Origin: Williamsia limnetica
Lineage (GTDB): Bacteria > Actinomycetota > Actinomycetes > Mycobacteriales > Mycobacteriaceae
DNA: 64,000 nucleotides
NCBI RefSeq assembly: GCF_003217475.1
Contig: NZ_QJSP01000008.1
Coordinates: 186,001-250,000, forward strand
Direction of reading: 5' to 3'
The notes beneath the pieces were generated by a model. It saw nothing but the letters and a program-made list of their open reading frames with translations. It was not told where the DNA came from and searched no databases. The translations under genes and the position numbers were made by a program. Positions 1 through 8,422 of the stretch are shown one piece after another (position 1 is the stretch's first letter; every line of letters begins with the position of its first letter).

Positions 1-778
1 CCTGGATCTTCAGGGTCCAGGTGGGGAATTCGCCCCGCTCGATCGCCTCGTACAGGTCCTGACGATGGTAGTCCGGGTCGGTGCCCGCCAGTTCGTCGGC
101 TTTCGCCTGCGTGAGGAACTCGATGCCCTGGTCTGTCTTGAAGTGATACTTCACCCAGAACCGTTCTCCCGCTTCGTTCACCCACTGGTAGGTGTGCGAG
201 CCGAATCCGTCCATGTGCCGCCAACTCTTGGGGATACCGCGATCACCCATCAGCCAGGTCACCTGATGAGCAGTTTCCGGGCGCAGGGTCCAGAAGTCCC
301 ACTGCATGTTGTGATCGCGCAAACCCGAACCAGGTAGCCGCTTTTGGCTCCGGATGAAGTCGGGGAACTTGATCGGATCCTTGATGAAGAAGATCGGCGT
401 GTTGTTTCCGACGAGGTCGTAGTTGCCGTCTTCGGTGTAGAACTTCATCGAGAAACCGCGTGGATCGCGCCAGGTGTCAGGACTGCCCTGTTCGCCGGCG
501 ACCGTGGAGAACCGCACCAGCGACTCCGTGGTCTTGCCCGGCTGCAAAAACTTGGCTTTCGTGTACTTGGAGACGTCGCCTGTGATCGTCAATTCACCAT
601 AGGCGCCACCGCCTTTGGCGTGGACGACCCGCTCAGGCACTCGCTCGCGGTTGAACTGGGCGAGCTTCTCGATCAGGTAGTGGTCATGCAGGAGGATCGG
701 GCCCTGGGTTCCTGCGGTCAACGACTCATTGTCGCTCGCGACGGGGATACCGGAATTGGTGGTGGTGCGTGGGGTCAT
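1..778 (-). CDS. katA: Catalase, monofunctional heme type (C-terminus beyond window)
   Basis: Decomposes hydrogen peroxide in the cytoplasm. Only the first 259 residues lie in the window; the gene runs off the left edge. The translation begins [15 protein letters not shown] and carries the clade hallmarks: [12 protein letters not shown] with the distal heme His at residue 53, the [11 protein letters not shown] segment near 91-101, [12 protein letters not shown] near 105-114 and [13 protein letters not shown] with the essential Asn near 125. The ATG is preceded at good spacing by AGGAGG. It lies 114 bp downstream of a co-oriented Fur-family gene, so peroxide-responsive control of a furA-kat operon is likely. 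The family assignment is very secure; which catalase paralog it is cannot be decided from the fragment. Confidence 0.96.
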   Translation of the reverse strand, partial: MTPRTTTNSGIPVASDNESLTAGTQGPILLHDHYLIEKLAQFNRERVPERVVHAKGGGAYGELTITGDVSKYTKAKFLQPGKTTESLVRFSTVAGEQGSPDTWRDPRGFSMKFYTEDGNYDLVGNNTPIFFIKDPIKFPDFIRSQKRLPGSGLRDHNMQWDFWTLRPETAHQVTWLMGDRGIPKSWRHMDGFGSHTYQWVNEAGERFWVKYHFKTDQGIEFLTQAKADELAGTDPDYHRQDLYEAIERGEFPTWTLKIQ

Positions 779-790
779 TTCTTGCCTCCT

Positions 791-826
791 GTTTTCGAGT
801 ACGACGAAAGGGTGTTCGTCGAAAAC
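791..826. promoter_or_regulatory. Inverted repeat just upstream of the catalase ribosome-binding site
   Basis: GTTTTCGA (791-798) is repeated inverted as TCGAAAAC (819-826), with a second nested dyad CGACGAA/TTCGTCG inside it. It sits between furA and the catalase, directly before the catalase Shine-Dalgarno. It could be an mRNA hairpin affecting processing or translation, or a protein-binding site. The structure is seen; the role is unknown. Confidence 0.35.
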
Positions 827-892
827 GTGCTGTAGTTCGGCCGAACAGAGCTCAGGTGAGCCTGCCGAGCTGGGCCTGGCGGTGGGAAAAGG

Positions 893-1333
893 TCAGCGTT
901 CGCTGTCGGACTGGCAGACCGAACAAAGTCCCCAGTAGGTCACTTCTGCCTCGTCGATGACGAATCCGTGATCGACGTCCGGGGTCAGGCAGGGAGCTGA
1001 TCCCTTGGCACAGTCGACGTCCCTGATGTCACCGCAGTTGCGGCAGACCAGGTGATGGTGGTTGTCGCCCGTTCGGTTCTCGTACCTGACCGGCGAGCCT
1101 GCGGGTTCGATGCGCCGCAGCAGTCCGCGCTCCGCGCACACCCTCAAGACGTCGTAGACGGTTTGCGTCGAGACACCACCCAGACGGTCGCGAACTCGTG
1201 CGGCCACGAGGTCCGCGGTCGAGTGGGGGTTGAGTTCCAACACGTCGAGCACAGCGAGCCGCGGCGCCGTCACCCGTAGTCCCGCAGCGCGCAGCTGCTG
1301 CCGCGCGTCGCGTACCTGGTGTCCCGAACTCAT
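893..1333 (-). CDS. furA: Fur-family peroxide-type regulator (FurA-like)
   Basis: A 146-residue Fur-family repressor. The N-terminal winged helix (about 1-85) includes RAAGLRVTAPRLAVLDVL and the recognition region GGVSTQTVYDVLRV. The C-terminal dimerisation and metal domain has HHHLVCRNCGDIRDVDC and GLCSVCQS, two CxxC pairs that would bind structural zinc. The start MSSGHQVRD is chosen because the open frame upstream of it runs across the operator region and into the divergent gene. The order furA then catalase on one strand matches mycobacterial furA-katG units, suggesting redox-sensing control of the catalase and of its own synthesis. The twin dyads immediately upstream are the likely binding sites. 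Confidence 0.92.
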   Translation of the reverse strand: MSSGHQVRDARQQLRAAGLRVTAPRLAVLDVLELNPHSTADLVAARVRDRLGGVSTQTVYDVLRVCAERGLLRRIEPAGSPVRYENRTGDNHHHLVCRNCGDIRDVDCAKGSAPCLTPDVDHGFVIDEAEVTYWGLCSVCQSDSER

Positions 1334-1350
1334 GACACCACCATACGTCC

Positions 1351-1390
1351 TTTTCTGGAATGAGTCCAGAAAATATCTGGAATGGTTCCA
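1351..1390. promoter_or_regulatory. Double FurA-type operator between furA and the aldehyde dehydrogenase gene
   Basis: The first site is a perfect inverted repeat TTTTCTGGA-5 bp-TCCAGAAAA (1351-1373). The second is TGGAA-TGG-TTCCA (1378-1390). Both contain TCTGGAATG, repeated 22 bp apart, about two helical turns. They begin 18 bp from the furA start codon, in the divergent intergenic space. Autoregulation by the adjacent Fur-family protein is the natural inference. Confidence 0.6.
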
Positions 1391-1460
1391 ATAAACGTTG
1401 TCGGGTGACCTGCACACGGATCCGGGTGTGCAGCGGCGAATCAGTGGGTACCAGTCCACC

Positions 1461-2843
1461 GTGACTTCGACGACCTCGACCGAGACTTCGACCTCGGTGC
1501 TGACCGTGCTGGATCCCAGGACCGGCGACACCGTCGCGCAGGTCCCCATCGCCGATGCCGACGACTGCAACGGCGCCGTGCATCGCGCGCACGCGGCTGC
1601 GCCTTCCTGGCGGCGTACGCCGGCCGCCGAACGTGCCGCGGCATTGACCGCAGCGGCAGCCGCAGTGCGCGAGGCGGCGGCCGAACTCGCCGATCTGAAC
1701 GAACGAGAGACCGGGAAGACGCGCGACGACGCCCTCGGAGGCGTCGATGCCAGCGCGGGCACCCTGGTTCAGTACGCCGAACTCGGACCGGTGCACCGGG
1801 GTCGCAGTCTGCACGGGTCGTGGCAGGCAACCGACTTGATGATTCCCGAACCGAGAGGTGTTGTGGCGGTGCTGACGCCGTGGAACGATCCGGTTGCGGT
1901 GGCGGCGGGCCTGCTCGGCGCCGCCCTCGTCACCGGCAACACGGTGGTACACAAACCGAGCGAACGCTGCCCGTTGACCGGACGGCGTTTCGCCGAACTG
2001 GTGGCCGCTCACCTGCCACCCGGGGTCCTGGAAATCGTGGACGGCGACGGCTCGACCGGCGCCCGGCTCGCCGCGGCGGAGAATGTCGACGTCGTCGCAC
2101 ACGTCGGGAGCAGCAACACCGGCAGTGCGATCGCACTCGCCTGCGCGCGCCGAGGGGCGAAGGCCCTGCTCGAGAACGGCGGCAACGACGCGCTCATCGT
2201 CGACGTCGGCACCGACCCGCAGTGGGCAGCCGAGCAGGCCGCGCTGGGCTCATTCGCCAACGCCGGGCAGATCTGTGTGTCGGTCGAACGCATCTACGTG
2301 GTCGGCTCGGTCGCCGAGAGCTTCACCGATGCGCTAGTCGAACAAGCAGGTGAATGGGCCTCGCGCATCGGACCGCTCGTCGATGAGCGCCAGCGAGAGC
2401 AGGTACACCACCACGTCACCGACGCCGCTCAGACCGGTGCCACCGTACTCACCGGCGGAGAGCGACAACCGGGTCCCGGCACCTTCTATCCGCCGACAGT
2501 CCTGACAGACTGCACGCCCGACATGCTGGTCTTCCGAGAGGAGACCTTCGGGCCGGTCGCCCCCATTCGCTGCGTACCCGATTTCGCCACCGCGCTCGCC
2601 GAGGCGTCGAACGACCGATACGGGCTCGGCGCAACGGTACTCACGCCGGACATGTCCCATGCCCAAGATGCGTGGCGATCGCTTCCGGTGGGCACGGTCA
2701 AGATCAATGCCGTGTTCGGCGGTGCGCCCGGTGGAGCCTCGGAACCCCGCGGTGCGAGCGGCAGCGGATTCGGATTCGGCCCCGAACTGCTCGACGAGAT
2801 GACGGCGACGAAGGTCGTGCACTGGTCCCCACCGGGGGCCTGA
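1461..2843 (+). CDS. NAD(P)-dependent aldehyde dehydrogenase
   Basis: ALDH-superfamily enzyme oxidising an unidentified aldehyde to its acid, with a 460-residue product from the GTG at 1461. The cofactor region reads VVAVLTPWNDPVAVAAG, followed by the general base in LLENGGNDAL and the catalytic Cys in NAGQICVSVERIYV. The C-terminal EETFGPVAPI motif is also present. A TTG at 1398 would add 21 residues but lies directly against the operator dyads, so the later GTG is preferred; no strong ribosome site marks either. It is divergent from furA, so it may respond to the same regulator. Substrate is unknown; relatives act on succinic semialdehyde or aromatic aldehydes. Confidence 0.85.
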   Translation: MTSTTSTETSTSVLTVLDPRTGDTVAQVPIADADDCNGAVHRAHAAAPSWRRTPAAERAAALTAAAAAVREAAAELADLNERETGKTRDDALGGVDASAGTLVQYAELGPVHRGRSLHGSWQATDLMIPEPRGVVAVLTPWNDPVAVAAGLLGAALVTGNTVVHKPSERCPLTGRRFAELVAAHLPPGVLEIVDGDGSTGARLAAAENVDVVAHVGSSNTGSAIALACARRGAKALLENGGNDALIVDVGTDPQWAAEQAALGSFANAGQICVSVERIYVVGSVAESFTDALVEQAGEWASRIGPLVDERQREQVHHHVTDAAQTGATVLTGGERQPGPGTFYPPTVLTDCTPDMLVFREETFGPVAPIRCVPDFATALAEASNDRYGLGATVLTPDMSHAQDAWRSLPVGTVKINAVFGGAPGGASEPRGASGSGFGFGPELLDEMTATKVVHWSPPGA

Positions 2844-2924
2844 ACTCCCGACCTGCGCGGGCGACTGCAGACTGTGACCGCCACCACTTACGATAGGTGG
2901 GCACACCACAGCCGGGAGGCCCCG

Positions 2925-3890
2925 ATGTCCACGTTCTCGCTCCGCTCGATGCTTCGGATCTGCGCCGCCGCGGTGCTCATCACGGCCACGGTCTCCATGG
3001 TCGGTGCTCCCGCGGCGAACGCCGCCGCCGTCTGCCGCGGTGCCGGACAGGCCCCCGTCCTGGTCGCACGGGTGCCCGGCGCGGCGCTCGAGGGCCTGAC
3101 GGTCGATCCGGCCGGCCGGCTCTACACCACCGACATCATCACGGGGCGCCTCTACCGGGTGGAGCGTCCCGGCGCACCGGCGGTGCCCGTAGCGACCGTC
3201 CCCGGCGGCAGCGGCGGCGGCGCCTTGGCATGGACTCCGGACGGCACGTTGCTGGTCGGCTACGGCGCCGATCCCCGGGTTCTCGTCGGCGACGTCGTGC
3301 GCGCCGGGTCGATCGCGAAGTTCAATCCGTCGACCGGGCGTCTGACGCCTTTCGTCGGCGGACTCAGTGCCGCCAACGGTCTGGCAGTCGCGGCGAACGG
3401 CATCACCTACGCCACCAACGACTTCGGATCTCTGGTGGGCCGCGTGTTCCCCAACGGTGCGGTACAGGCGGACTGGGCGCGGCTGCCGAGCGCCAACGGC
3501 GCCGCACTCGGCAACGACGACGCCTACCTGTACGTGTCACGCACGTTCGTCAATCCCGGCGTCAGTCGTATCCCGGTACGCAATCCGGGAGCGCCGCAAT
3601 CACTGATCACGTTCGGCGGCGGTGACGTGATCGCCGCCGCCGACGGCCTGACACTGGACTCCCGTGACCGCCCGATCGTGCCCACGGACATCAGCGGAGA
3701 GATCCTCCGCGTCGATGGTCCAGGGCGGTTCTGCTCTCTCGCAAGCGGATTGCCCGCGTCCAGCGTGGTGACCTACGGACGAGGCGAAGCCGGCTTCTCG
3801 GCAGGCCGGTTGTTCCGGGCAGGCTTCGACGGCAACATCTACGAGATTCCCGGCGGCTTCGATCCGAATGCCCGCACCGCAGCACCCTGA
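2925..3890 (+). CDS. Secreted beta-propeller protein, SMP-30/gluconolactonase-like
   Basis: 321 residues. An N-terminal Sec signal peptide has positive charge in MSTFSLRSMLRI, a hydrophobic core and a likely cleavage after APAANAAA. The mature part shows repeated propeller-like strands such as LEGLTVDPAGRLYTTDI, ALAWTPDGTLLVGYG and GLAVAANGITYATND, typical of SMP-30/strictosidine-synthase-like folds that bind metal and often hydrolyse lactones. GGGAGG precedes the ATG and a TACGAT hexamer at 2890 is a plausible -10. No catalytic assignment can be made. It stands alone between the aldehyde dehydrogenase gene and a convergent small gene. Confidence 0.78.
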   Translation: MSTFSLRSMLRICAAAVLITATVSMVGAPAANAAAVCRGAGQAPVLVARVPGAALEGLTVDPAGRLYTTDIITGRLYRVERPGAPAVPVATVPGGSGGGALAWTPDGTLLVGYGADPRVLVGDVVRAGSIAKFNPSTGRLTPFVGGLSAANGLAVAANGITYATNDFGSLVGRVFPNGAVQADWARLPSANGAALGNDDAYLYVSRTFVNPGVSRIPVRNPGAPQSLITFGGGDVIAAADGLTLDSRDRPIVPTDISGEILRVDGPGRFCSLASGLPASSVVTYGRGEAGFSAGRLFRAGFDGNIYEIPGGFDPNARTAAP

Positions 3891-3921
3891 CGGTCTTTCT
3901 TTGTCAGGCGCCGCCGACGAC

Positions 3922-4257
3922 CTACGATCTGCCCCGTTTGGGCGTCTGCGATGCCACGCCGTGCCGAAGCGGTGTGTTGTCATCGGGGCTCTGCTGGGGG
4001 CTGACCGATGATCCACCGGATCCGCCACCGACCGGCGGGGCTTGTGTGGGATCTCCACCGGACGGCTCTGCGCCATCGGCGAGCTGCTTCACACGCGCTT
4101 GCATGATCTCTTCCACCTGCACCCGGTGAGCGGTCGCTCGTTCGTGCTCGAGCAACCGCTCGAGATCGGGCTGCGTCAGCGAGCGGATGCGGTGGGTGAT
4201 CGTCCCCAGAGTCAGTTGGTCGTAGTCAGGAATCGGTAGTTCGTCGTGAGTGCTCAT
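3922..4257 (-). CDS. Conserved actinobacterial small protein with LPIPDYDxL motif (DUF8129-like)
   Basis: 111 residues beginning MSTHDELPIPDYDQL. The first 70 residues carry the pattern LPIPDYD-x-L-x-LG-x-I-x-HRIRSL followed by an amphipathic helical stretch, QPDLERLLEHERATAHRVQVEEIMQ cut here into LERLLEHERA and VQVEEIMQ. The last 40 residues are low-complexity Gly/Ser/Pro with a basic end KRGRS. The motif occurs at the C-terminus of lipid-droplet-associated proteins and in stand-alone small proteins of mycolic-acid bacteria; the DUF number is from memory. Function is unknown. Start chosen at the ATG giving the conserved N-terminus; an earlier in-frame start would add 20 residues. Confidence 0.65.
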   Translation of the reverse strand: MSTHDELPIPDYDQLTLGTITHRIRSLTQPDLERLLEHERATAHRVQVEEIMQARVKQLADGAEPSGGDPTQAPPVGGGSGGSSVSPQQSPDDNTPLRHGVASQTPKRGRS

Positions 4258-4335
4258 GCCGTGGGGGTACCCGAGCGACGGGTGAGGAAAACGGTCATCA
4301 CCACCTCGCCCGGGCACGCCCCGAGTGCGTCCGGC

Positions 4336-5733
4336 TCAGATCACGAGGCCGAGCAACAGCACCACGATCAGGCCTGTCACCGACAGCACCGTCTCCATGA
4401 CCGACCAGGTCTTGATCGTCTGGCCGACACTCATCCCGAAGTACTCCTTGACCAACCAGAAGCCCGCATCGTTGACGTGGGAGAAGAAGACCGAGCCGGC
4501 ACCGATCGCGAGCACCACCAGCGAGACCTCGCCACTGCTGAGCCCATCCACCAACCCGAGCATCAGCGACGACGCGGTGATCGTGGCGACCGTCGCAGAA
4601 CCTGTTGCCAGACGGATCAATACGGCCAGGACCCAGGCGAGCAGGATGACGGAGACGTTGGCGTCGCTTGCCCAATCGGCGAGCAGAGTACCGATGCCGC
4701 TGTCGACGAGTACCTGCTTGAAACCACCGCCCGCGGCGACGATCAGCAGAATACCGGCGATGGCAGGCAGTGCAGCGCCCGTGCACTTGGAGATGGTCTC
4801 GCGGTCCATGCCCGACCCCTTGCCCAGGGTGAACATGGCGACGACCACTGCGATCAGCAGAGCGATGACGGGCGTGCCGAGGACATCGAGCACCTGCCGA
4901 ACGATCTGGTCGTCATTCTCGATGAAGATCTCGGCAACAGCTTTGCCCAGCATCAGGACCACGGGCAACAGCACGGTGAACAGGGTGATCGCGAACGACG
5001 GGCGTTTGGTCGTCTTACCGTCGGCCGGGTCGGCGTCGAAGGTGGTGGGTACATCCAAGACCACCCACCGCCCGGCGAGCTTGCCGAACAACGGACCCGC
5101 GACGATGATCGTCGGCACAGCGACGGCGATACCCAGCGCAAGGGTCAGGCCCAGGTCGGCGCCGAGCGCGTCGATCGCCACCAGTGGCCCGGGGTGCGGA
5201 GGCACGAAGCCGTGCATCGCCGAGAGCCCGGCGAGTGCCGGGATGCCGACGGTGATCAGCGACAGTCCGGACCGTCGGGCGACCAGATAGATGACCGGCA
5301 TCAACAGGACGAGACCGATCTCGAAGAACATCGGCAGACCGATTATGGAACCGACCAACGCCATCGCCCACGGCAACATACGCGGCGAAGCGTGGCCGAC
5401 AATGGTGTCGACGATCTCGTCGGCGCCGCCTGAATCGGCGAGGAGTTTGGCGAACATCGCACCCAGCGCGATCAGGATGCCGACGCCGGCTGCCGTGGAG
5501 CCGAAGCCGTCGGTGAACGACTCCAGGACAGTCGGGATCGCCTCTCCGGCAACGACACCCACCGTGAGTCCACCGGCCACCAGAGCCAGGAACGGATGCA
5601 CCTTGGCGACGGTGATGAGAACGACGATCACCGCGATACCGGCGAGTGCGGCAACGATCAGCTGCCAGCCGGCCGCAACGGGCTCCGGCAATTCGGTGTC
5701 GGCGGCCATCAAGACCACCGATTGTGCGGACAT
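4336..5733 (-). CDS. gntP: Gluconate:H+ symporter, GntP family
   Basis: 465-residue inner-membrane permease of the GntP family, importing gluconate or a related sugar acid with protons. It has about twelve hydrophobic segments and family motifs including FLALVAGGLTVGV, SGGADEIVDTIVG, MPVIYLVARRSG and GFVPPHPGPLVAI, the last being the GntP signature. Its start codon overlaps the stop of gntK by one base (TGATG), so the two are translationally coupled. The divergent GntR/FCD regulator next door is the probable repressor. The family call is very secure; gluconate as substrate rests on the gntK neighbour. Confidence 0.93.
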   Translation of the reverse strand: MSAQSVVLMAADTELPEPVAAGWQLIVAALAGIAVIVVLITVAKVHPFLALVAGGLTVGVVAGEAIPTVLESFTDGFGSTAAGVGILIALGAMFAKLLADSGGADEIVDTIVGHASPRMLPWAMALVGSIIGLPMFFEIGLVLLMPVIYLVARRSGLSLITVGIPALAGLSAMHGFVPPHPGPLVAIDALGADLGLTLALGIAVAVPTIIVAGPLFGKLAGRWVVLDVPTTFDADPADGKTTKRPSFAITLFTVLLPVVLMLGKAVAEIFIENDDQIVRQVLDVLGTPVIALLIAVVVAMFTLGKGSGMDRETISKCTGAALPAIAGILLIVAAGGGFKQVLVDSGIGTLLADWASDANVSVILLAWVLAVLIRLATGSATVATITASSLMLGLVDGLSSGEVSLVVLAIGAGSVFFSHVNDAGFWLVKEYFGMSVGQTIKTWSVMETVLSVTGLIVVLLLGLVI

Positions 5734-6233
5734 CAGTTCTCCTCGGTTGTGGTTGCGGTCAAGTAGTTCTCGACGATGTCGTCGATGGATTGATCGATGT
5801 CGATGACCACGCCGCGCTCATCGCCGCCGAGCGCCTCGAGGGTCTCGAATTGCGACGCGAGCAGCGATGGCGGCATGAAATGGCCAGGTCTGCTCGCCTG
5901 CCGCTTGGTGATGACGCTGTGGGTACCGTCCAGGTGGACGAAGCGAACATCGGGACAATGCGCTCGCAATTGATCGCGATACTTGCGCTTGAGCGCCGAG
6001 CAGCTCATGACGCCGCCCTCGGGATGGTCCGCGAGCCACTCACCGATCGTGTCGAGCCAGGGGTGTCGATCGTTGTCGTCGAGCGCCTGACCGGACGACA
6101 TCTTGGCGATGTTCTCGGGTGGATGAAAGTCGTCCGCATCCGCGAACGGGACTCGCAGACGTTGGGCGATAGCCGCACCGACCGTCGACTTCCCCGAACC
6201 GGACACACCCATCACGACCAGTGGTGATCCCAT
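5733..6233 (-). CDS. gntK: Gluconokinase
   Basis: 166-residue cytoplasmic kinase that phosphorylates gluconate to 6-phosphogluconate for the pentose phosphate pathway. Walker A is VMGVSGSGKSTVG near residues 7-18. FADADDFHPPENIAKMSSG is the gluconokinase signature, followed by SCSALKRKYRD and SRPGHFMPPSLLASQF, all characteristic. The start MGSPLVVMG is preceded by AAGGAG; an earlier in-frame ATG lacks such support. First gene of a gntK-gntP operon divergent from a GntR regulator. Confidence 0.95.
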   Translation of the reverse strand: MGSPLVVMGVSGSGKSTVGAAIAQRLRVPFADADDFHPPENIAKMSSGQALDDNDRHPWLDTIGEWLADHPEGGVMSCSALKRKYRDQLRAHCPDVRFVHLDGTHSVITKRQASRPGHFMPPSLLASQFETLEALGGDERGVVIDIDQSIDDIVENYLTATTTEEN

Positions 6234-6357
6234 GGCTTCTCCTTGCCCATTTGTGCTACCGGTCACACAGTTTGCTTCAAAGATCATACTTTTGCAACCC
6301 CTGCCACCTATAAAGCAGTTGTTTACTTGTACTACGCCAGAATGAGAAGATAATTCG
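6234..6357. promoter_or_regulatory. Divergent control region of the gluconate operon
   Basis: 124 bp between gntK and the GntR-type regulator, noticeably more AT-rich than its surroundings. It contains TTGTACTAC (6327-6335), a partial match to the TNGTNNNACNA pattern of FadR-subfamily operators, and a TATAAA string at 6310. It must hold both promoters; the exact operator cannot be fixed by eye. Confidence 0.4.
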
Positions 6358-7071
6358 GTGACCCCAGATACATCGGTCGGTGAGCTTCACGGCAGTGTTC
6401 TGACCGGGATCGGGACCAGGATCGTCTCCGGTGAGCACGCGGCCGGAGCTGTCCTGACCCTCGACAGCGTCGGCGTCGAGTTCGGGGTGTCGCGAACGGT
6501 CGCCCGTGAAGCCATCCGCGTCCTCGAGTCGATGGGGCTGGTCGCCTCACGTCGACGCGTCGGGATCACCGTCCAGCCACGGGACCGCTGGAACGTGTTC
6601 GACCCCCGACTCATCCGCTGGCGTCTCGACGCCGGCGAACGTACCGACTTCCTGCTGACCCTGTCCGAACTACGTCGCGGGTTCGAACCGGTAGCTGCCG
6701 CGTTGGCGGCCGAGCGCGCCGATGAGCATCAATGCCGCATCCTTGCCGCGGCGGTCTCCGACATGGTGGTACACGGACGGTCCGGCGACCTCACCCAGTA
6801 CCTGTTGGCCGACAAGATTTTTCACCGCACCCTGCTCGAGGCGAGCGGCAACGAGATGTTCCGCGCCCTCAGTGATGTGGTGGGCGAAGTACTCGCCGGA
6901 CGCACCCATCACGGCATGATGCCGACGCGCCCCAATCCGGCTGCCATCGCGCTCCATGACGATGTGGCGCGGGCGATTCGACTGCGGGACCCCATAGCTG
7001 CCGAACTCGCGATGCGCGACATCATCGTCGAAGCCGCTGCAGCGGTGCAGGACCCCACCCAAGCGGGCTGA
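6358..7071 (+). CDS. gntR: GntR/FadR-family (FCD domain) regulator of the gluconate genes
   Basis: 237-residue repressor. The N-terminal winged helix (about 10-75) includes VGVEFGVSRTVAREAIRVLESMGLV and RRRVGITVQPR. The all-helical FCD effector domain (about 95-230) contains LSELRRGFEPVAAALAAER, DKIFHRTLLEASGNEMF and ALHDDVARAIRLRD, whose Asp/His residues form the metal and ligand pocket of this class. It starts at a GTG after GAGAAG. Divergence from gntK-gntP implies local, gluconate-responsive repression; the ligand is inferred from context. Confidence 0.9.
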   Translation: MTPDTSVGELHGSVLTGIGTRIVSGEHAAGAVLTLDSVGVEFGVSRTVAREAIRVLESMGLVASRRRVGITVQPRDRWNVFDPRLIRWRLDAGERTDFLLTLSELRRGFEPVAAALAAERADEHQCRILAAAVSDMVVHGRSGDLTQYLLADKIFHRTLLEASGNEMFRALSDVVGEVLAGRTHHGMMPTRPNPAAIALHDDVARAIRLRDPIAAELAMRDIIVEAAAAVQDPTQAG

Positions 7072-7078
7072 ACGCGCG

Positions 7079-7816
7079 CTACTTGAGGCGGTTTCCCGGT
7101 CGGATCAGATGGCTGGGTTTCATCCGCTCGGACGGCGGCAACCACCGGTCCACGCTGCGCCGCAACGTGAACAAGGCCGACAGCAGGAGCAATGCGAACT
7201 GGATCCAGCCCACGACGCGCAACGCGCCGGGGACCGCCGGATAGTCGAAGAGCAGATCCATCCCCATGGGTATGCAGAGCAGCATTACCACGACCAGCGT
7301 GACGTACAGGTTTCTGGTACCGCGGCTGCGCCGGCGCGAGGTCGCGACGAGGAGCGGGTACTGGATCGCGAGCAGAACGAGTGTGGTGATCAGCAGCGCC
7401 GGCGGGAACAGTCCGGACAAGGAGTCGATGCGATCGGCAGGGGCGGCGTTGTTCGGATCCTGCGCGACGCCGACCTGTAGGCGCTCGTTCAGCAGATCGC
7501 TGATCGCTCCCAGGTTCGCGAATCCGTAGACGACGCTGACGAGCGCCGCCACCGCGGCGCCGATCCAGAGCAGCCAAGCATGGTGCAGGGACGCGGGCGG
7601 CGGGGTCGGCTCGTCGAAATTGGCGTGATCCTTGTCTTTCGACTTCCGGCCTGCAGCCAGCTCGGCCATATCCATCGCATCGAGCTCGGCCAGTGTCGGC
7701 ATACCGCTCAGGTCGGGGGGCACCTGAATCGAGTCCGATGGCCCGGCACTCGGCTTCTCGAGGTTCGGTCGGTCGGACTGCGGATCGGTCGGCTGCTCTT
7801 CTGGGTCCTGCGTCAC
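7079..7816 (-). CDS. Four-helix membrane protein with charged cytoplasmic N-terminus
   Basis: 245 residues from the GTG at 7816. The first 85 residues are hydrophilic and acidic/Pro-rich (TQDPEEQPTDPQSDRPN, PDLSGMPTLAELDAMDM). Four hydrophobic segments follow: LLWIGAAVAALVSVVYGFA, PALLITTLVLLAIQYPLLV, LYVTLVVVMLLCIPMGMDL and VVGWIQFALLLLSALFTL. The tail is basic (RRSVDRWLPPSERMKPS). The layout resembles uncharacterised actinobacterial membrane proteins; I do not recognise a function. It converges on the gluconate regulator with a 7-bp gap and lies downstream of an SRPBCC gene on the same strand. Confidence 0.7.
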   Translation of the reverse strand: MTQDPEEQPTDPQSDRPNLEKPSAGPSDSIQVPPDLSGMPTLAELDAMDMAELAAGRKSKDKDHANFDEPTPPPASLHHAWLLWIGAAVAALVSVVYGFANLGAISDLLNERLQVGVAQDPNNAAPADRIDSLSGLFPPALLITTLVLLAIQYPLLVATSRRRSRGTRNLYVTLVVVMLLCIPMGMDLLFDYPAVPGALRVVGWIQFALLLLSALFTLRRSVDRWLPPSERMKPSHLIRPGNRLK

Positions 7817-7871
7817 ACCCCGATTGTTGCACCCGGCCCGTTCGGGCCCCACCCAGCCGTGCGCGGCACGG

Positions 7872-8390
7872 TCAGGGCGCCTCGGCGGCCGACTTCAAGG
7901 CCTGCAAGGTCCGAGCGATGTTCTTCTCCTGGAACTGGGGGAAGGTCTTCCCTGATGTGACGACGCGATCGAAGATCTCCACGACCACGCGAGGCCATCT
8001 GCTGCGGTCGTCGAACCAGGTTTCCGTCACCGTGGTGCCACCGGAATCATTCGCCTCGAACCGGTACTCCCACGAGGCGTTGGCACCTTTGATCGTCGGC
8101 GCCTTACGTCCGATCGCGTGGACACGGAAGGCGAACCGCTCCGCAGTGTCGGCCGCGGTCACCGTACAACGGGTGATCCATCGCGCCCTCCCCCGGCGAT
8201 TTCTACCCTCGAACACCATCCCGGCGAAGGCCTGCCCGTCAGGCCTCGGATTGACGACGGTCGCGCCGAGGTTCTCGGGACTCCACTCACCCATCCGAGT
8301 CGGATCACTGACCATCGAGTACAGCGTCTGCGCGGGGGCGGCGATGTCGACGCTGTCCGATATCTGCATTCTTCTCGGTGCCATGGCCAT
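7872..8390 (-). CDS. SRPBCC/START-like ligand-binding protein
   Basis: 172 residues of the SRPBCC (polyketide cyclase/START) fold: DSVDIAAPAQTLYSMVSDPTRMG followed by EWSPE at the N-terminus, SWEYRFEANDSGGTTVTETW in the central sheet, and a long C-terminal helix KNIARTLQALKSAAEA. Such proteins bind hydrophobic small molecules or act as cyclases. There are no catalytic residues I can assign. It forms a possible unit with the membrane protein gene just downstream. Two in-frame ATG codons six bases apart are both usable. Confidence 0.78.
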   Translation of the reverse strand: MAMAPRRMQISDSVDIAAPAQTLYSMVSDPTRMGEWSPENLGATVVNPRPDGQAFAGMVFEGRNRRGRARWITRCTVTAADTAERFAFRVHAIGRKAPTIKGANASWEYRFEANDSGGTTVTETWFDDRSRWPRVVVEIFDRVVTSGKTFPQFQEKNIARTLQALKSAAEAP

Positions 8391-8422
8391 GACTGCACGG
8401 TAGCGGCTGCGGCACGGATGCC

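Noticed and set aside
65-835. Plus-strand frames at the left edge
   Set aside because: The minus strand encodes a catalase with all hallmark motifs across the same bases.
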